This document shows positions 15,215-24,197 of a DNA stretch of 64,000 bases, one piece after another. Numbering within the stretch: position 1 is the stretch's first letter; every line of letters starts with the position of its first letter. Location of the stretch: the NCBI RefSeq assembly GCF_019039255.1, contig NZ_CP077062.1, positions 3,534,001-3,598,000 of the forward strand, given 5' to 3'. Both the position numbers and the translations under genes were made by a program. The notes under the pieces were generated by a model. It did no database searches. It saw nothing but the letters and a program-made list of their open reading frames with translations, and was not told the origin of the DNA. The DNA is from Nocardioides panacis. Lineage in GTDB: Bacteria; Actinomycetota; Actinomycetes; Propionibacteriales; Nocardioidaceae.

Positions 15215-17052
15215 GACGCGCGGCCGAGCAGCGCCTTGGCACGGGTGCGCAGCCGCAGCCTGCGGCGCAACCCGCCCAGCACGGGGGTGCTGGTCGCGGG
15301 GGCGGGGCCGGCCCGTCGGGCCTGACGGGCCAACCTGGCCCGCCGGCGCCGCTCACGCTGGAGCTGACCTCGCACCTTGGCCTGCCGCTCCCGCAGGCCC
15401 TTGACCCTGTCCTCGAGCTGGGCGATCCGCCGGTCCCGCTGCGCGAGGGTCCGCTGCTGCTGGGCGGTCTGGGTCTCGAGGGCCCGCAGGCGCAGGAGCT
15501 CGCGGCGGAGCTTGCGCGTCTCCCCGGCCGGGAGCAGGAAGGGCTGGGAGTCGATGCGGCGCTCGATCTCCTGCTGGTTCTGCAGCCACTCGTCCTGGGG
15601 GTGCAACGTGCGGGAGGACTCGCGGTCCCTCCAGATGTGGTAGATCGCGAGGACCCGGGGGATGTCGGCGACGCCGGCGATCTCCGCCGCGCGCAGCAGG
15701 AACTCCCAGTCCTCGGTGGTGGTCATCGACTCCTCGAACTTGATCCCGAAGTCGAGGTAGAGCGAGCGGGGGAAGACCCAGCCGATGGGCGGGGACTGGT
15801 TGGCCGCCAGGTGCTCGGTCAGCGAGAAGTCCTGGGTGTAGATGCTGTCCGGCGAGCTGACCGCGCGCACGCCGGGGAGGGCCCGGACGTGGGCGACGGC
15901 GACGTCCTGACGCAGGGTGACTCCGCGCAGGATCCGACCGGGGGTCTGTCGCTCGGCGGCCGCGAACGACTCCACCCAGTGCCCCATCACGATGTCGTCG
16001 TCGTCGAAGATCCCCACGTAGCGCCCGCGGGCCTCGGCCAGCGCGAGGTTGAGCGGGGAGGACCGCCGGCCGTGGTCGAGCAGCAGGAGCCTGATGCGGG
16101 AGCGCAGGCCCGGCGGCTGGTCGGCGATGACCTGCTCGACCGTCTTCTGCTCCTCGAGACTGGTCTTGTGCGCGACCAGCACGACCTCGAAGTCCTCGTT
16201 GCTCTGCCCCGCCAGGCAGAGCAGCGCCTCGCGCAGCTCCTGCGGACGCCTCCCCTGGGTCCTCATGATCACGCTCAGGAAGGTGTCGGAGACCTGCCGC
16301 ACGTCCGTGCTGTCGGACCGTGGCGGGACCGAGGTGACCGCCCACACGAACTGGTTGGTGATCGCGTGCGGGTCGGCGCGGCGCCGGACGCTGCGCACCC
16401 ACTCGCCGATCGTGGTGGACTCGGAGAGCCCCACGTGGTCGGTCGGGAAGTGCTGGTCGGACCGGGCCAGCTCGACGTCGTACGTGTCGACCTTCTGCAG
16501 ACCGGCCCTGCGCAGTGCCGCCTCGAGCGAACCCGCGCTCCAGAGCTGGTAGTGCGTCGCGTCGAGGAGCCCCGCCTCGGTGTAGGTCCACTGCCCCAGC
16601 AGGTTCTTGATCGCGACGTCCACGTGGGTGACGTTGGGGACGCTGAAGACCGCGACGGCGCGCTCCTGCGAGACGAGCTGCCCCACGGCGGCGAGGGCGT
16701 GCGACCCGTCGGTCAGGTGCTCGAGACCGTCGAGGAACGTGACGGACACGAGCCGGCGCCCGTCCAGGATCTTGAGGAGCGCGTCGGTCGCGTCGTCGGT
16801 GCTCAGGTCGGCCGCGTGCCCTTCGAGGCCACGAGCGCGGAGGTCCGCGAGCCCCGCCTCGTCGACGTCGATGCCCACGTAGTGGACGCCGTGCGCGTCG
16901 ACGAGGGGCTCCGCGATGTGGCCGAACCCGCAGGCGATGTCCAGATGGACACCCCCCGCGGCATCCTCCGGCATGTGCCTGGCCAGCAGCTCCAGCGTGT
17001 GACCGAACTTGTTGTCGGCCTGGACCTCGTTGTCGTACTTGTGATCGCTCAT
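15211..17052 (-). CDS. Fusion protein: SAM methyltransferase, GT2 glycosyltransferase, C-terminal coiled coil
   Basis: This is a 613-residue cytoplasmic fusion. Residues 1-210 are a class I methyltransferase, with motif I LDIACGFGHIAEPL, acidic GIDVDE, and a DGLEHLTD segment. About 255-500 is a GT-A fold GT2 domain starting FLSVIMRTQGRR with metal-binding DDDD in GIFDDDDIVMGHWV, and TTTEDWEFLLRAAE as the acceptor-side acidic motif. The last 80 residues are Arg/Glu/Gln-rich coiled coil (LRALETQTAQQQRTLAQRD). It should methylate and extend a glycan, perhaps chain-end capping, but the substrates are unknown. Its ATG overlaps the stop of the upstream GT2 gene (ATGA), so the two are co-translated. 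Confidence 0.85.
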   Translation of the reverse strand: MSDHKYDNEVQADNKFGHTLELLARHMPEDAAGGVHLDIACGFGHIAEPLVDAHGVHYVGIDVDEAGLADLRARGLEGHAADLSTDDATDALLKILDGRRLVSVTFLDGLEHLTDGSHALAAVGQLVSQERAVAVFSVPNVTHVDVAIKNLLGQWTYTEAGLLDATHYQLWSAGSLEAALRRAGLQKVDTYDVELARSDQHFPTDHVGLSESTTIGEWVRSVRRRADPHAITNQFVWAVTSVPPRSDSTDVRQVSDTFLSVIMRTQGRRPQELREALLCLAGQSNEDFEVVLVAHKTSLEEQKTVEQVIADQPPGLRSRIRLLLLDHGRRSSPLNLALAEARGRYVGIFDDDDIVMGHWVESFAAAERQTPGRILRGVTLRQDVAVAHVRALPGVRAVSSPDSIYTQDFSLTEHLAANQSPPIGWVFPRSLYLDFGIKFEESMTTTEDWEFLLRAAEIAGVADIPRVLAIYHIWRDRESSRTLHPQDEWLQNQQEIERRIDSQPFLLPAGETRKLRRELLRLRALETQTAQQQRTLAQRDRRIAQLEDRVKGLRERQAKVRGQLQRERRRRARLARQARRAGPAPATSTPVLGGLRRRLRLRTRAKALLGRAS

Positions 17053-17969
17053 AGCTCGAACCGGTGCTCCGTGTAGCGGTACCCGACAAAGGTGCCGATC
17101 GTGTTCTCGGGGTCGTGAGGGCGGACCAGGCCGCCCTCGTCGCGTCGACGTACGAACTCCTCGACTGCTGATGCCTGCTGCGGTATGCCGGACTTCTGGT
17201 ACTGCTTCATGACCCTCTCCACCACGTCGTCACGGGACCACTTGTGGGCCAGCAGCAGCGCGGCCTGGGCCGAGAAGAAGTGCTCGGCGGAGGTCGGCAT
17301 CCACGAACCGTCGACATGGAGCCTCTTGTCGTGGAACACGACGGCCGCAGGGTGGAACACGACCCCGAGGCCGGCCTCCCGCACGCGCCACGAGTAGTCG
17401 ACGTCGTCGCAGTACATGAAGAACGTCTGGGCGTCGAAGCCCTCGAGACGGTCGAAGACCTCGCGCCGGGTCATCGCGAAAGCCGTGGTCGCCCAGGAGG
17501 TCAACCCGGTGCTCGGGTCGTACTCCTTGGGGTGCTCGACGGGCAGCTGCTTGGCCTCCACCATGCCGACGGTCGGGTCGTTGAGCACCGAGGCCATCCG
17601 CCAGGGCGCCCGTGCGTCGCACACGACGTCCGGGTTCGAGAAGACGACGAGGTCCGTGTCCGACAGGGCGGCGAGCAGGTTGTGCCCGCGCGACGTGCCG
17701 ACGTTCTCACCGAAGTAGGTGTAGACGATCTCGTCGAGGTGGGTGAACCGGGACCGCATCTCCTCGAGCTCCTGCTCGGCGACGAGACGGGTGGGCGAGG
17801 CGTCGCCCAGCACCACGACGATGCGCTCGCACATCAGCTCGGTCTTGCCGACCGAGGCGGAGTTGTCGAGCGCCTCGAGCATGCGCAGGAGCGACGGGAC
17901 GGGAGTCAGGTACAGCACCGACTGGACGGCGACGGACACCGGCGAGTCGGGAAACGGCTCGTGGGGCAC
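17049..17969 (-). CDS. GT2 glycosyltransferase, rhamnosyltransferase (WbbL/RfbF)-like
   Basis: This 306-residue GT2 enzyme probably adds a deoxyhexose from a dTDP sugar. It shows VFSNPDVVCD (donor/metal-binding acidic motif) and FFMYCDDVDYSWRVREAG (catalytic-base region), typical of the rhamnosyltransferase subgroup, and FHPAAVVFHDKR. The GTG at 17969 follows GAGGAAG by five bases. The open frame extends another 67 codons upstream, but without coding character and into the divergent promoter. It heads a two-gene operon with the methyltransferase-GT2 fusion and is divergent from the epimerase gene. Confidence 0.88.
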   Translation of the reverse strand: MPHEPFPDSPVSVAVQSVLYLTPVPSLLRMLEALDNSASVGKTELMCERIVVVLGDASPTRLVAEQELEEMRSRFTHLDEIVYTYFGENVGTSRGHNLLAALSDTDLVVFSNPDVVCDARAPWRMASVLNDPTVGMVEAKQLPVEHPKEYDPSTGLTSWATTAFAMTRREVFDRLEGFDAQTFFMYCDDVDYSWRVREAGLGVVFHPAAVVFHDKRLHVDGSWMPTSAEHFFSAQAALLLAHKWSRDDVVERVMKQYQKSGIPQQASAVEEFVRRRDEGGLVRPHDPENTIGTFVGYRYTEHRFEL

Positions 17970-18138
17970 TGGACTTCCTCGGCTGTCGGGCTGACGGCTT
18001 GATGGACGGAAGGGGCCTTCGTGCCCCCCGGTGGCGTCGAGTAGTGTACGGACCGCTCTCGTCGTTCCCACCGGCGCACCTCGGAGCACTACCCGCGCAG
18101 TCCGGGCGGAACACCCCAACGATCGGAGCGATGATCCC

Positions 18139-19204
18139 ATGTCTGGCGGATTCGGCAGTGTCCTGGTCACCGGGGGGCGCCGGCTTCATCGGCTGCGCCC
18201 TCTCCCCCGTCCTGGCCGGGCAGTTCGACCGGTACGTCGTCCTGGACAACCTGCACCCGCAGGTGCACCCGACGTCGGCCCGGCCGGACGGGCTGCACCC
18301 CGCGGCCGAGCTCCACGTCGGGGACGTGACGAGTCCCGAGGACTGGGACGCGGTCCTGGGCGACCTCCGTCCCAGCACGGTCGTGCACCTCGCGGCGGAG
18401 ACCGGCACCGCCCAGTCGCTCGCCGAGAGCAGCCGGCACGGACGGGTCAACGTCGTCGGCACGACCGAGATGCTCGACGCCTTCACGAGGATCGGGCACG
18501 CACCCGACCACCTCCTGCTGACCAGCAGCCGGGCGGTCTACGGGGAGGGCACGTGGGTCGGCGCCGACGGCGAGGTCCTGCGGCCGTCCCTGCGCACCCA
18601 CGCCCAGCTGGAGGCGGGCCGGTGGGACCACGGCGTGCGGCACCTGCCGAACACCGTCGCCGAGACGATTCCGTCCCCGACCAGCGTCTACGGCGCCACC
18701 AAGCTGGCCCAGGAGCACCTCCTCGCCTCCTGGGCGGGCTCCCACGACGTCAACCTGTCGATCCTGCGCCTGCAGAACGTCTTCGGCGCCGGCCAGTCGC
18801 TCACGAACCCCTACACCGGCATCGTCTCGCTGTTCTCCCAGCTGGCCCGTGAGGGCAAGGCGATCCCGCTCTACGAGGACGGCGAGATCACCCGCGACTT
18901 CGTCTACATCACCGACGTCGTCTCCGCGCTCACCGCGGCTCTCGAGAAGCCGCCCGTCGGCGGCGTGCGCCGGGTGGACGTGGGCACGGGGGTGCGCACC
19001 ACGATCCGGGACCTGGCCACGACCGTCGCGGAGTACCACGGCGCGCCGGCCCCCGTCGTCACCGGACAGTTCCGGGACGGCGACGTGCGCCACGCCTCGT
19101 GCCTGGTGGACGCCACGCGCGAGGAGCTCGGCTGGACCCCGCAGGTCACGATGGCCGAGGGCGTCGCGCTGCTCCAAGAGTGGATCGCCGCTCAGCAGGG
19201 CTAG
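18139..19204 (+). CDS. NAD-dependent sugar-nucleotide epimerase/dehydratase (frameshifted as given)
   Basis: This is an extended short-chain dehydrogenase acting on nucleotide sugars. The sequence as given breaks at a run of six G (18172-18177). Reading one G fewer joins MSGGFGSVLVTGG to AGFIGCALSPVL, restoring the NAD-binding GGxGFIG motif and a 354-residue protein. The catalytic Tyr-x3-Lys is YGATK with upstream TSSRAVYG, and LTNPYTGI and RDFVYITDVV resemble dTDP-L-rhamnose 4-epimerases and UDP-glucose 4-epimerases. The ATG at 18139 is the only start matching the motif spacing. It is divergent from the GT2 operon, whose products probably use its sugar. The break is most likely an assembly error. 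Confidence 0.82.
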
Positions 19205-19236
19205 GCGCCAGCGGTCGTCAGCGGGCTCGCTCACCT

Positions 19237-21795
19237 TCACCACCGGTCGGCTTCTCCCGGGCTCGCGGGTCGCGAGCGCAGGTAGGACCCCCTGACCCGG
19301 TTCACGAGCCGTCGAGCGCTGTGCACGTCGAGGTGCTCGACGAACAACCGCCGCCGGAACTCGCGCGGTTCGTCGCTGGCCGGGTCGAACATCCGCTCCA
19401 GCGCCGCCGCGAAGGTCTCGAAGTCGTGCGCCACCGCGGCCGGGAGCACCTCGTGCACGTCGTGCAGCAGGTCGCCGGGGCGGTTGATCCGCTCGTCGAA
19501 GACCACCATCGGCTTGCCCGTGGCCGCGAACTCGACCGCCCGGGCCGAGAGGTCCGTGACCAGGCCGGCGGCGACCCGGTCGACGACCTCCAGGCTCGGG
19601 AACCGGGTGCGGGCGAGGTTCAGCGCCCCCCAGGGCCGACAGCGCCTGGGTCAGCTGCCGGGCCCGGTCGGAGGGATGGTCGCGGAAGCCGAGGACCACC
19701 CCGTGCCGGGCGCACCAGCCCGACAACCAGTCCAGCTCGCGCAGGTCGAAGCGGGGGTAGCCGGGCTCCCCCCGCGGTAGGTGGGCTCGACGAGCACCAG
19801 CCGCCGGTCGCCGACCACCACCCTCAGCCGCTCCTCCTGCTCGCGCAGGTCCGCCGGCAACCGGTGGGACGGACCGAGGACGTGGTCGTTGCGCGGGTCG
19901 CCGGTCACCCAGACGTCCTCGCGGTCGAGGAGCTGGAAGGCGGTCAGCGCGATCAGCGCCGCGAGCCGGGAGGAGGTGACCACGGCGTGGTAGCGGGCCC
20001 GCGGGGCGTCCTCCGCCGCGGCGGCGACGTACTCGAGCGGGACCTGGGCGAGGTTGATGATCCGGTGCAGCCGGGCCGGCACCAGCGGTGGCGCCTCCTC
20101 GCCGGGCGCCTCGTGCACGAAGACGTGCGCGGACCGCACGAGCAGGTGCTGGCCGAGCTGGCTGTGCAGCGGCGCGACGGTCACGTTCTCCCCGGCCAGG
20201 TCCACCCGCCGGCTGCGGGTCAGCACGATCTTCTTGACCGACGGGTCGTCGCGGACCGCCTCGAGGACGGCGCGGGAGGCGCCGGGCAGCAGGTGGTCGC
20301 GGTCGTCGACCGGGAACGCCCACCAGTGGTCGAACTTCGGCGCGTGGCGGTCCTCCCTGACGAGCTCCCACCACGGCCAGGGCCGCGGCACCACCGTGCG
20401 GGCGCCGGCGTCCCGGAGGAGCGCGAAGCTGCGCTGCAGCCGGTCGTCGGGCGACACGCGCAGCAGGTTGTGCTCCATCCTGTCCACGGGCGCGTCGGGG
20501 ACGGCGGCGAGGACCCGTTCCTTCCAGTGCACGAGGTCCGGGACGTTGCGACTGTTCTCGGAGAGGAAGTTGCGCTTCAGCAGCGGGAAGCCCAGCTCCA
20601 GCAGGTCGAAGTACTGCTCGGTGTAGAGCGGGTGGAAGGGGTAGAGACCAGGGACGAACGTGTCGTAGTCGAAGCCGCGGCACATCAGGTAGCGGCTCAG
20701 GCCGATCTCGTACTTGGTGATCACCAGCTGCTTGTCGACCTGCGGCACCACCGACTCCACGCGGCGGCGGAAGCCCGGGTCGCGCACCACCGGCGCCCGG
20801 AACACCATGAAGTAGGAGCTCACGTGCAGGTGGTCGTTGTCGTTCATCACGCGCTCGCCGATCATCCGGCTCTTGACCTCGTCGGCGTCGAGCGGCAGGC
20901 CGTGGTTCGAGTGCTTCTCGAAGCCGTGCTTGCTGGCCTGCAGCCCCCACCAGTCGCTCGCCCGGCCGTCCATCGCGGCGAACACGTCGTCGAGCGGGCG
21001 CAGCAGGAACGTGCTGTCGTTGGCGAAGACCATCTCGTCGTAGGTGTCGATGACGTCCCACCCGACCAGGTCCCGCGCCAGGATCGACAGCGACCCGAAG
21101 TCGTAGGCACCGTGCGCGACCGCCCAGGCGCCCTTCGTGTACGGCGCCAGCTTGGCCAGCTCGTCCGGCTCCACGTAGCCGTCCGCGAGGTAGTAGACGT
21201 CCGCGTGGCGGTTCAGCTCGCGGAGGAAGTCCAGCACGTAGTCGTCGACCACGCCGTCGTTGTCGTAGCCGGCGAACAGGCACACGCGCCGGGGTCGCCG
21301 GCCGGCGACGTACGTCGCGGGGGGCCGCGGCGGCAGGCGCGGCTGGACCGGTGCGTGGCCGAGGTGCCGGCCGACGAGGAGGTAGTGCAGCAGCGGGTCG
21401 ACGTCGGCCGCCGTCGGGTCGAGGTACTCCGCCCAGTACCACCACACGTCGAACTCGCGGCTCGGGTTGCACAGGGTCTGCCAGCCGGTGCCGCAGAAGT
21501 GCTCGGCGGCCCCGATCTTGCCGTTGCGGACCGGCGGGTTCACCCGCGTGTAGAGCGGCACGTCGAGCAGCCCGCTGCGGGACACCACGGCCGTCTCGCA
21601 GCGCAGCAGGTCCTGCTCCGACGGCACCGAGGGCGCCGGCCGGCCGGACCCGGGACGGTGGAGGTCCGCCACGACGGCGTCGAGGCCGCGGTCGAGCAGG
21701 TCGCGCACGTCGGCTGCACCCGGCCCGGTGCGGCGCTCGGACACCCAGTGCCCGACCAGGCACCGCCACTGGGCCAGGAAGTCGGCGGACGTCAC
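19237..21795 (-). CDS. RgpF-like plus CDP-glycerol glycerophosphotransferase fusion (two frameshifts as given)
   Basis: This is an 852-residue glycosyltransferase once two indels are allowed. The N-terminal 130 residues carry WY/HY modules (WWYWAEYLDP, HYLLVGRHLG). About 150-460 matches rhamnan-synthesis protein F (CLFAGYDNDGVVDDYVLDFL, ANDSTFLL, WWGLQASKHG, YFMVFR). The C-terminal part is a CDP-glycerol:polyglycerophosphate transferase-like domain (VFVHEAPGEE, DVWVTGDPRND, VLGFRDHPSD, TDLSARAVEFAATGKPMVVFDE). A run of six C at 19768-19773 needs one more base, and the run of six at 19626-19631 one fewer. With both corrections the frame is open to 19237. It overlaps the coiled-coil gene before it (ATGA). 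Confidence 0.8.
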
Positions 21796-22352
21796 GCCGG
21801 CGCCGCCGGACCGGACCGCGGTTCAGGCGCGTCGCCGACCTCGAGGGCGTGCAGGAGGGCGTTCTCCCCGGACTCTCGCAGCTCCGGGTGGGTGTCGAGG
21901 TAGCCGAGCAGGTCGAAGTCGGGACCGGGGTCGCGGCCCTGGCTGTGGCCGTCGCGCAGGAAGTGCAGGGCCGGGTCGACCGCCAGCTTGGCGACGGTGA
22001 GGTTCCGTCGCAGGTACCACACGGGTCTGAACAGCCCGGACTGGCGGAGCACCTGGATCTGGCGCCACTCCTCGGGGGTCACGTCCCCCCGACCGCGCTG
22101 CCACCACGCAGCCCGGGCGCGGCGACGCGTCTCCCGGTAGAGGACGTCGACCAGGGCCTTGGCGAGGATCGTGGACTCGCGCTGCGCCCGGGCGCGGGCC
22201 CGGCGGAGCCGCGCCTGCTTCTCCCGGACGGCCTCGTTCTCCTCGCGGACCTGGGCGAGCTCGAGCCGGCACAGACGAAGCTCTTCCCGCAGCATCTGCA
22301 CTTCCCCGCGGGACTCGGTCACGATGCCGCGCGGGTCTGGTTCGGCTCCCAT
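21792..22352 (-). CDS. Coiled-coil protein with glycosyltransferase-associated WY/HY module
   Basis: This is a 186-residue protein with no enzyme domain. Residues 15-65 form an Arg/Glu-rich coiled coil. From about residue 105 it has the module LFRPVWYLRRN...DPALHFLRDGHSQGRDPGPDFDLLGYLDTHP. The same spacing of Trp-Tyr, His-hydrophobic-Leu, Gly-Arg-x-Pro and Phe-Asp is seen in two glycosyltransferases of this window. It overlaps the following RgpF fusion by four bases and was probably once its N-terminal part or acts as its partner (inference). ATG 22352 is preferred to the GTG at 22379, which has a ribosome-binding site too close. A TTAACG-type -10 may lie near 22411-22416. Confidence 0.65.
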   Translation of the reverse strand: MGAEPDPRGIVTESRGEVQMLREELRLCRLELAQVREENEAVREKQARLRRARARAQRESTILAKALVDVLYRETRRRARAAWWQRGRGDVTPEEWRQIQVLRQSGLFRPVWYLRRNLTVAKLAVDPALHFLRDGHSQGRDPGPDFDLLGYLDTHPELRESGENALLHALEVGDAPEPRSGPAAPA

Positions 22353-22497
22353 GAGGTGGTAGACCTCTCCCTGTCGCACTGGTCCCCAGCAGAACGGTCG
22401 ACGGCTGACGTTAACATGGGCCCGACGCTTGGCGAAGCATCCGCGCCCGCAGCAGCCCTCAGGGCGACCTCGGTGCTGAGCGGGCCGCGCCGGAGAC

Positions 22498-23286
22498 CTA
22501 GGCGTCCGGCCGGTTGCGGCCGAAGACGATCTCCAGCCCCTGCAGCGTCAGCCAGGGCTGGTGCTCGGTGAACACCGCGCACTCCTCGACGACGAGCGGG
22601 GCGAGGCCGCCGGTGGCGATCACGGTCAGGTCGTCGTTGCGCAGGCCGAGCTCCTCGGTCATCCGGTCGACGATGCCGTCGACCAGCGACGCGAATCCGT
22701 AGAGCACCCCCGACTGCAGGGCCTCGACGGTGTTCTTGGCGATCACCGACCGGGGCCGGAGCAGCTCGACCTTGCGCAGCTGGGCGCCGCGCCGACCGAG
22801 CGCCTCCAGGGAGATGTCGATGCCGGGGGCGATCGCCCCGCCGACGTACTCGCCGCGGACGCTGACCACGTCGAACGTGGTCGCGGTGCCGAAGTCGACG
22901 ATGATCGCCGGGCCGCCGAACAGCTGGGAGGCCGCCAGCGCGTTGATGATCCGGTCGGTGCCGACCTCGCGCGGGTTGTCCATCAGCACCGGGACACCGG
23001 TCCGCACCCCCGGCTCGACGATCACCTGGGGGACGTCGCCGTGGTACATCCGCAGCATGTCGCGCCACTCGTGGAGCACCGCGGGGACCGTCGCGCAGAC
23101 GGAGACGCCGCGGAGGTCGGCGTCGACCGGCGAGTCGTTGAGCAGGCCCTTGAGCAGCACGCCCCACTCGTCCGCCGTACGTCGCTCGTCGGACGCCACC
23201 CGCCAGTGGTCGACGAGGTCGCCGTCGTCGAGCAGGCCGATCGTCGTGTGGCTGTTGCCGATGTCGGCGCAGAGCAGCGGCCTCAC
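22498..23286 (-). CDS. coaX: Type III pantothenate kinase
   Basis: CoaX phosphorylates pantothenate, the first step to CoA, and needs a monovalent cation. At 262 residues it has the normal size. It shows the N-terminal phosphate loop LLCADIGNSHTTIG, NPREVGTDRIINALAA, the VDFGTATTFDVV loop, GGAIAPGIDIS and the ATGG adenine-binding segment. The GTG start overlaps the nadC stop (GTGA), so translation is coupled to nadC, and it is the last gene of the pan/nad operon. The 118 bases after its stop hold nothing recognisable beyond the divergent gene's promoter. Confidence 0.96.
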   Translation of the reverse strand: MRPLLCADIGNSHTTIGLLDDGDLVDHWRVASDERRTADEWGVLLKGLLNDSPVDADLRGVSVCATVPAVLHEWRDMLRMYHGDVPQVIVEPGVRTGVPVLMDNPREVGTDRIINALAASQLFGGPAIIVDFGTATTFDVVSVRGEYVGGAIAPGIDISLEALGRRGAQLRKVELLRPRSVIAKNTVEALQSGVLYGFASLVDGIVDRMTEELGLRNDDLTVIATGGLAPLVVEECAVFTEHQPWLTLQGLEIVFGRNRPDA

Positions 23287-24197
23287 GACGCCGGTTCCCG
23301 GCCGGTGCCTCCCGGGCGCAGGTCCATCGCGACGTCGAGCACCGGCGCGGAGTGCGTGATCGCGCCGACCGCGATCAGGTCGACGCCGGTCGAGGCGACC
23401 TCGCGGGCCCGTTCGAGGGTCAACCCTCCGGAGGCCTCGAGCCGGGCCCGGCCGGCGGTCACGCGGACCGCCTCGGCCATCTGCGCGGTGGACATGTTGT
23501 CGAGCAGGATCTCCGGGGCGCCGGCGTCGAGCAGCTCGCGGAGCTGGTCGAGGGTGGTGACCTCGACCTGCACGGGCAGGCCCGGGTAGCGTGCGCGGAC
23601 CGCACGGTAGGCCGGCACCACGCCGCCCGCGGCGAGCACGTGGTTGTCCTTGACCAGTGCCTGGTCCGACAGGGTGGCGCGGTGGTTGAGACCGCCGCCG
23701 CACCGCACGGCGTACTTCTCCAGGGCCCGGAAGCCCGGCGTGGTCTTCCGGGTGTCGCGGACCCGCGCGCCGGTGCCGGCCAGCGCGTCGACCCAGCGGG
23801 ACGTGGCGGTGGCGACGCCGGACAGGTGGCACAGGAAGTTCAGCGCGGTCCGCTCGGCGGTGAGCAGGGCCGGCACCGCGCCGTGCACGGAGAGCAGCAC
23901 GTCGCCGCGGACGACCCGGTCACCGTCGGCGGCCGACCGGCGCACCTCGACGTCGGGGCCGACGACGGCCCGGAAGACCAGCTCGGCGACCGCCAGGCCG
24001 GCCACCACGCCGTCGGCGCGGGCGACGAGGTCGGCCCAGGCGGTCCGTGCCGGGTCGAGCGTGGCGGCGCTGGTCACGTCCTCGCCGGGCAGGTCCTCGG
24101 CGACGGCCGCCGCGACCGCGGCGGAGACGGCCCGCGGGTCGAGGCCGGCAGCGGCGAGCTCCAGGTCCAGTGCGGTCGTCGGGTCGGTGCTGGTCAC
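23283..24197 (-). CDS. nadC: Nicotinate-nucleotide diphosphorylase (carboxylating)
   Basis: NadC turns quinolinate and PRPP into nicotinate mononucleotide, the third step of NAD synthesis. The 304-residue protein has the quinolinate-binding RDTRKTTPGFRALEKYAV, GGGLNHRATLSDQALVKDNH, EVTTLDQLRELLDAG, LLDNMS and the late EASGG-IAVGAITHSA phosphate-binding segments. Its GTG start overlaps the nadB stop and its stop overlaps the coaX start, giving a tightly coupled nadB-nadC-coaX unit. Confidence 0.96.
   Translation of the reverse strand: MTSTDPTTALDLELAAAGLDPRAVSAAVAAAVAEDLPGEDVTSAATLDPARTAWADLVARADGVVAGLAVAELVFRAVVGPDVEVRRSAADGDRVVRGDVLLSVHGAVPALLTAERTALNFLCHLSGVATATSRWVDALAGTGARVRDTRKTTPGFRALEKYAVRCGGGLNHRATLSDQALVKDNHVLAAGGVVPAYRAVRARYPGLPVQVEVTTLDQLRELLDAGAPEILLDNMSTAQMAEAVRVTAGRARLEASGGLTLERAREVASTGVDLIAVGAITHSAPVLDVAMDLRPGGTGREPAS

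Noticed and set aside
14425-17076. 883-codon open frame on the plus strand across the acyltransferase and GT region
   Set aside because: It is antisense to the methyltransferase-GT2 fusion and out of frame with the acyltransferase; the composition is Gly/Arg/Val shadow sequence.
18167-21769. 1200-codon minus-strand open frame over the epimerase and RgpF fusion
   Set aside because: Only its short part around 19632-19767 is coding, as the middle frame of the indel-bearing GT; the rest is shadow.
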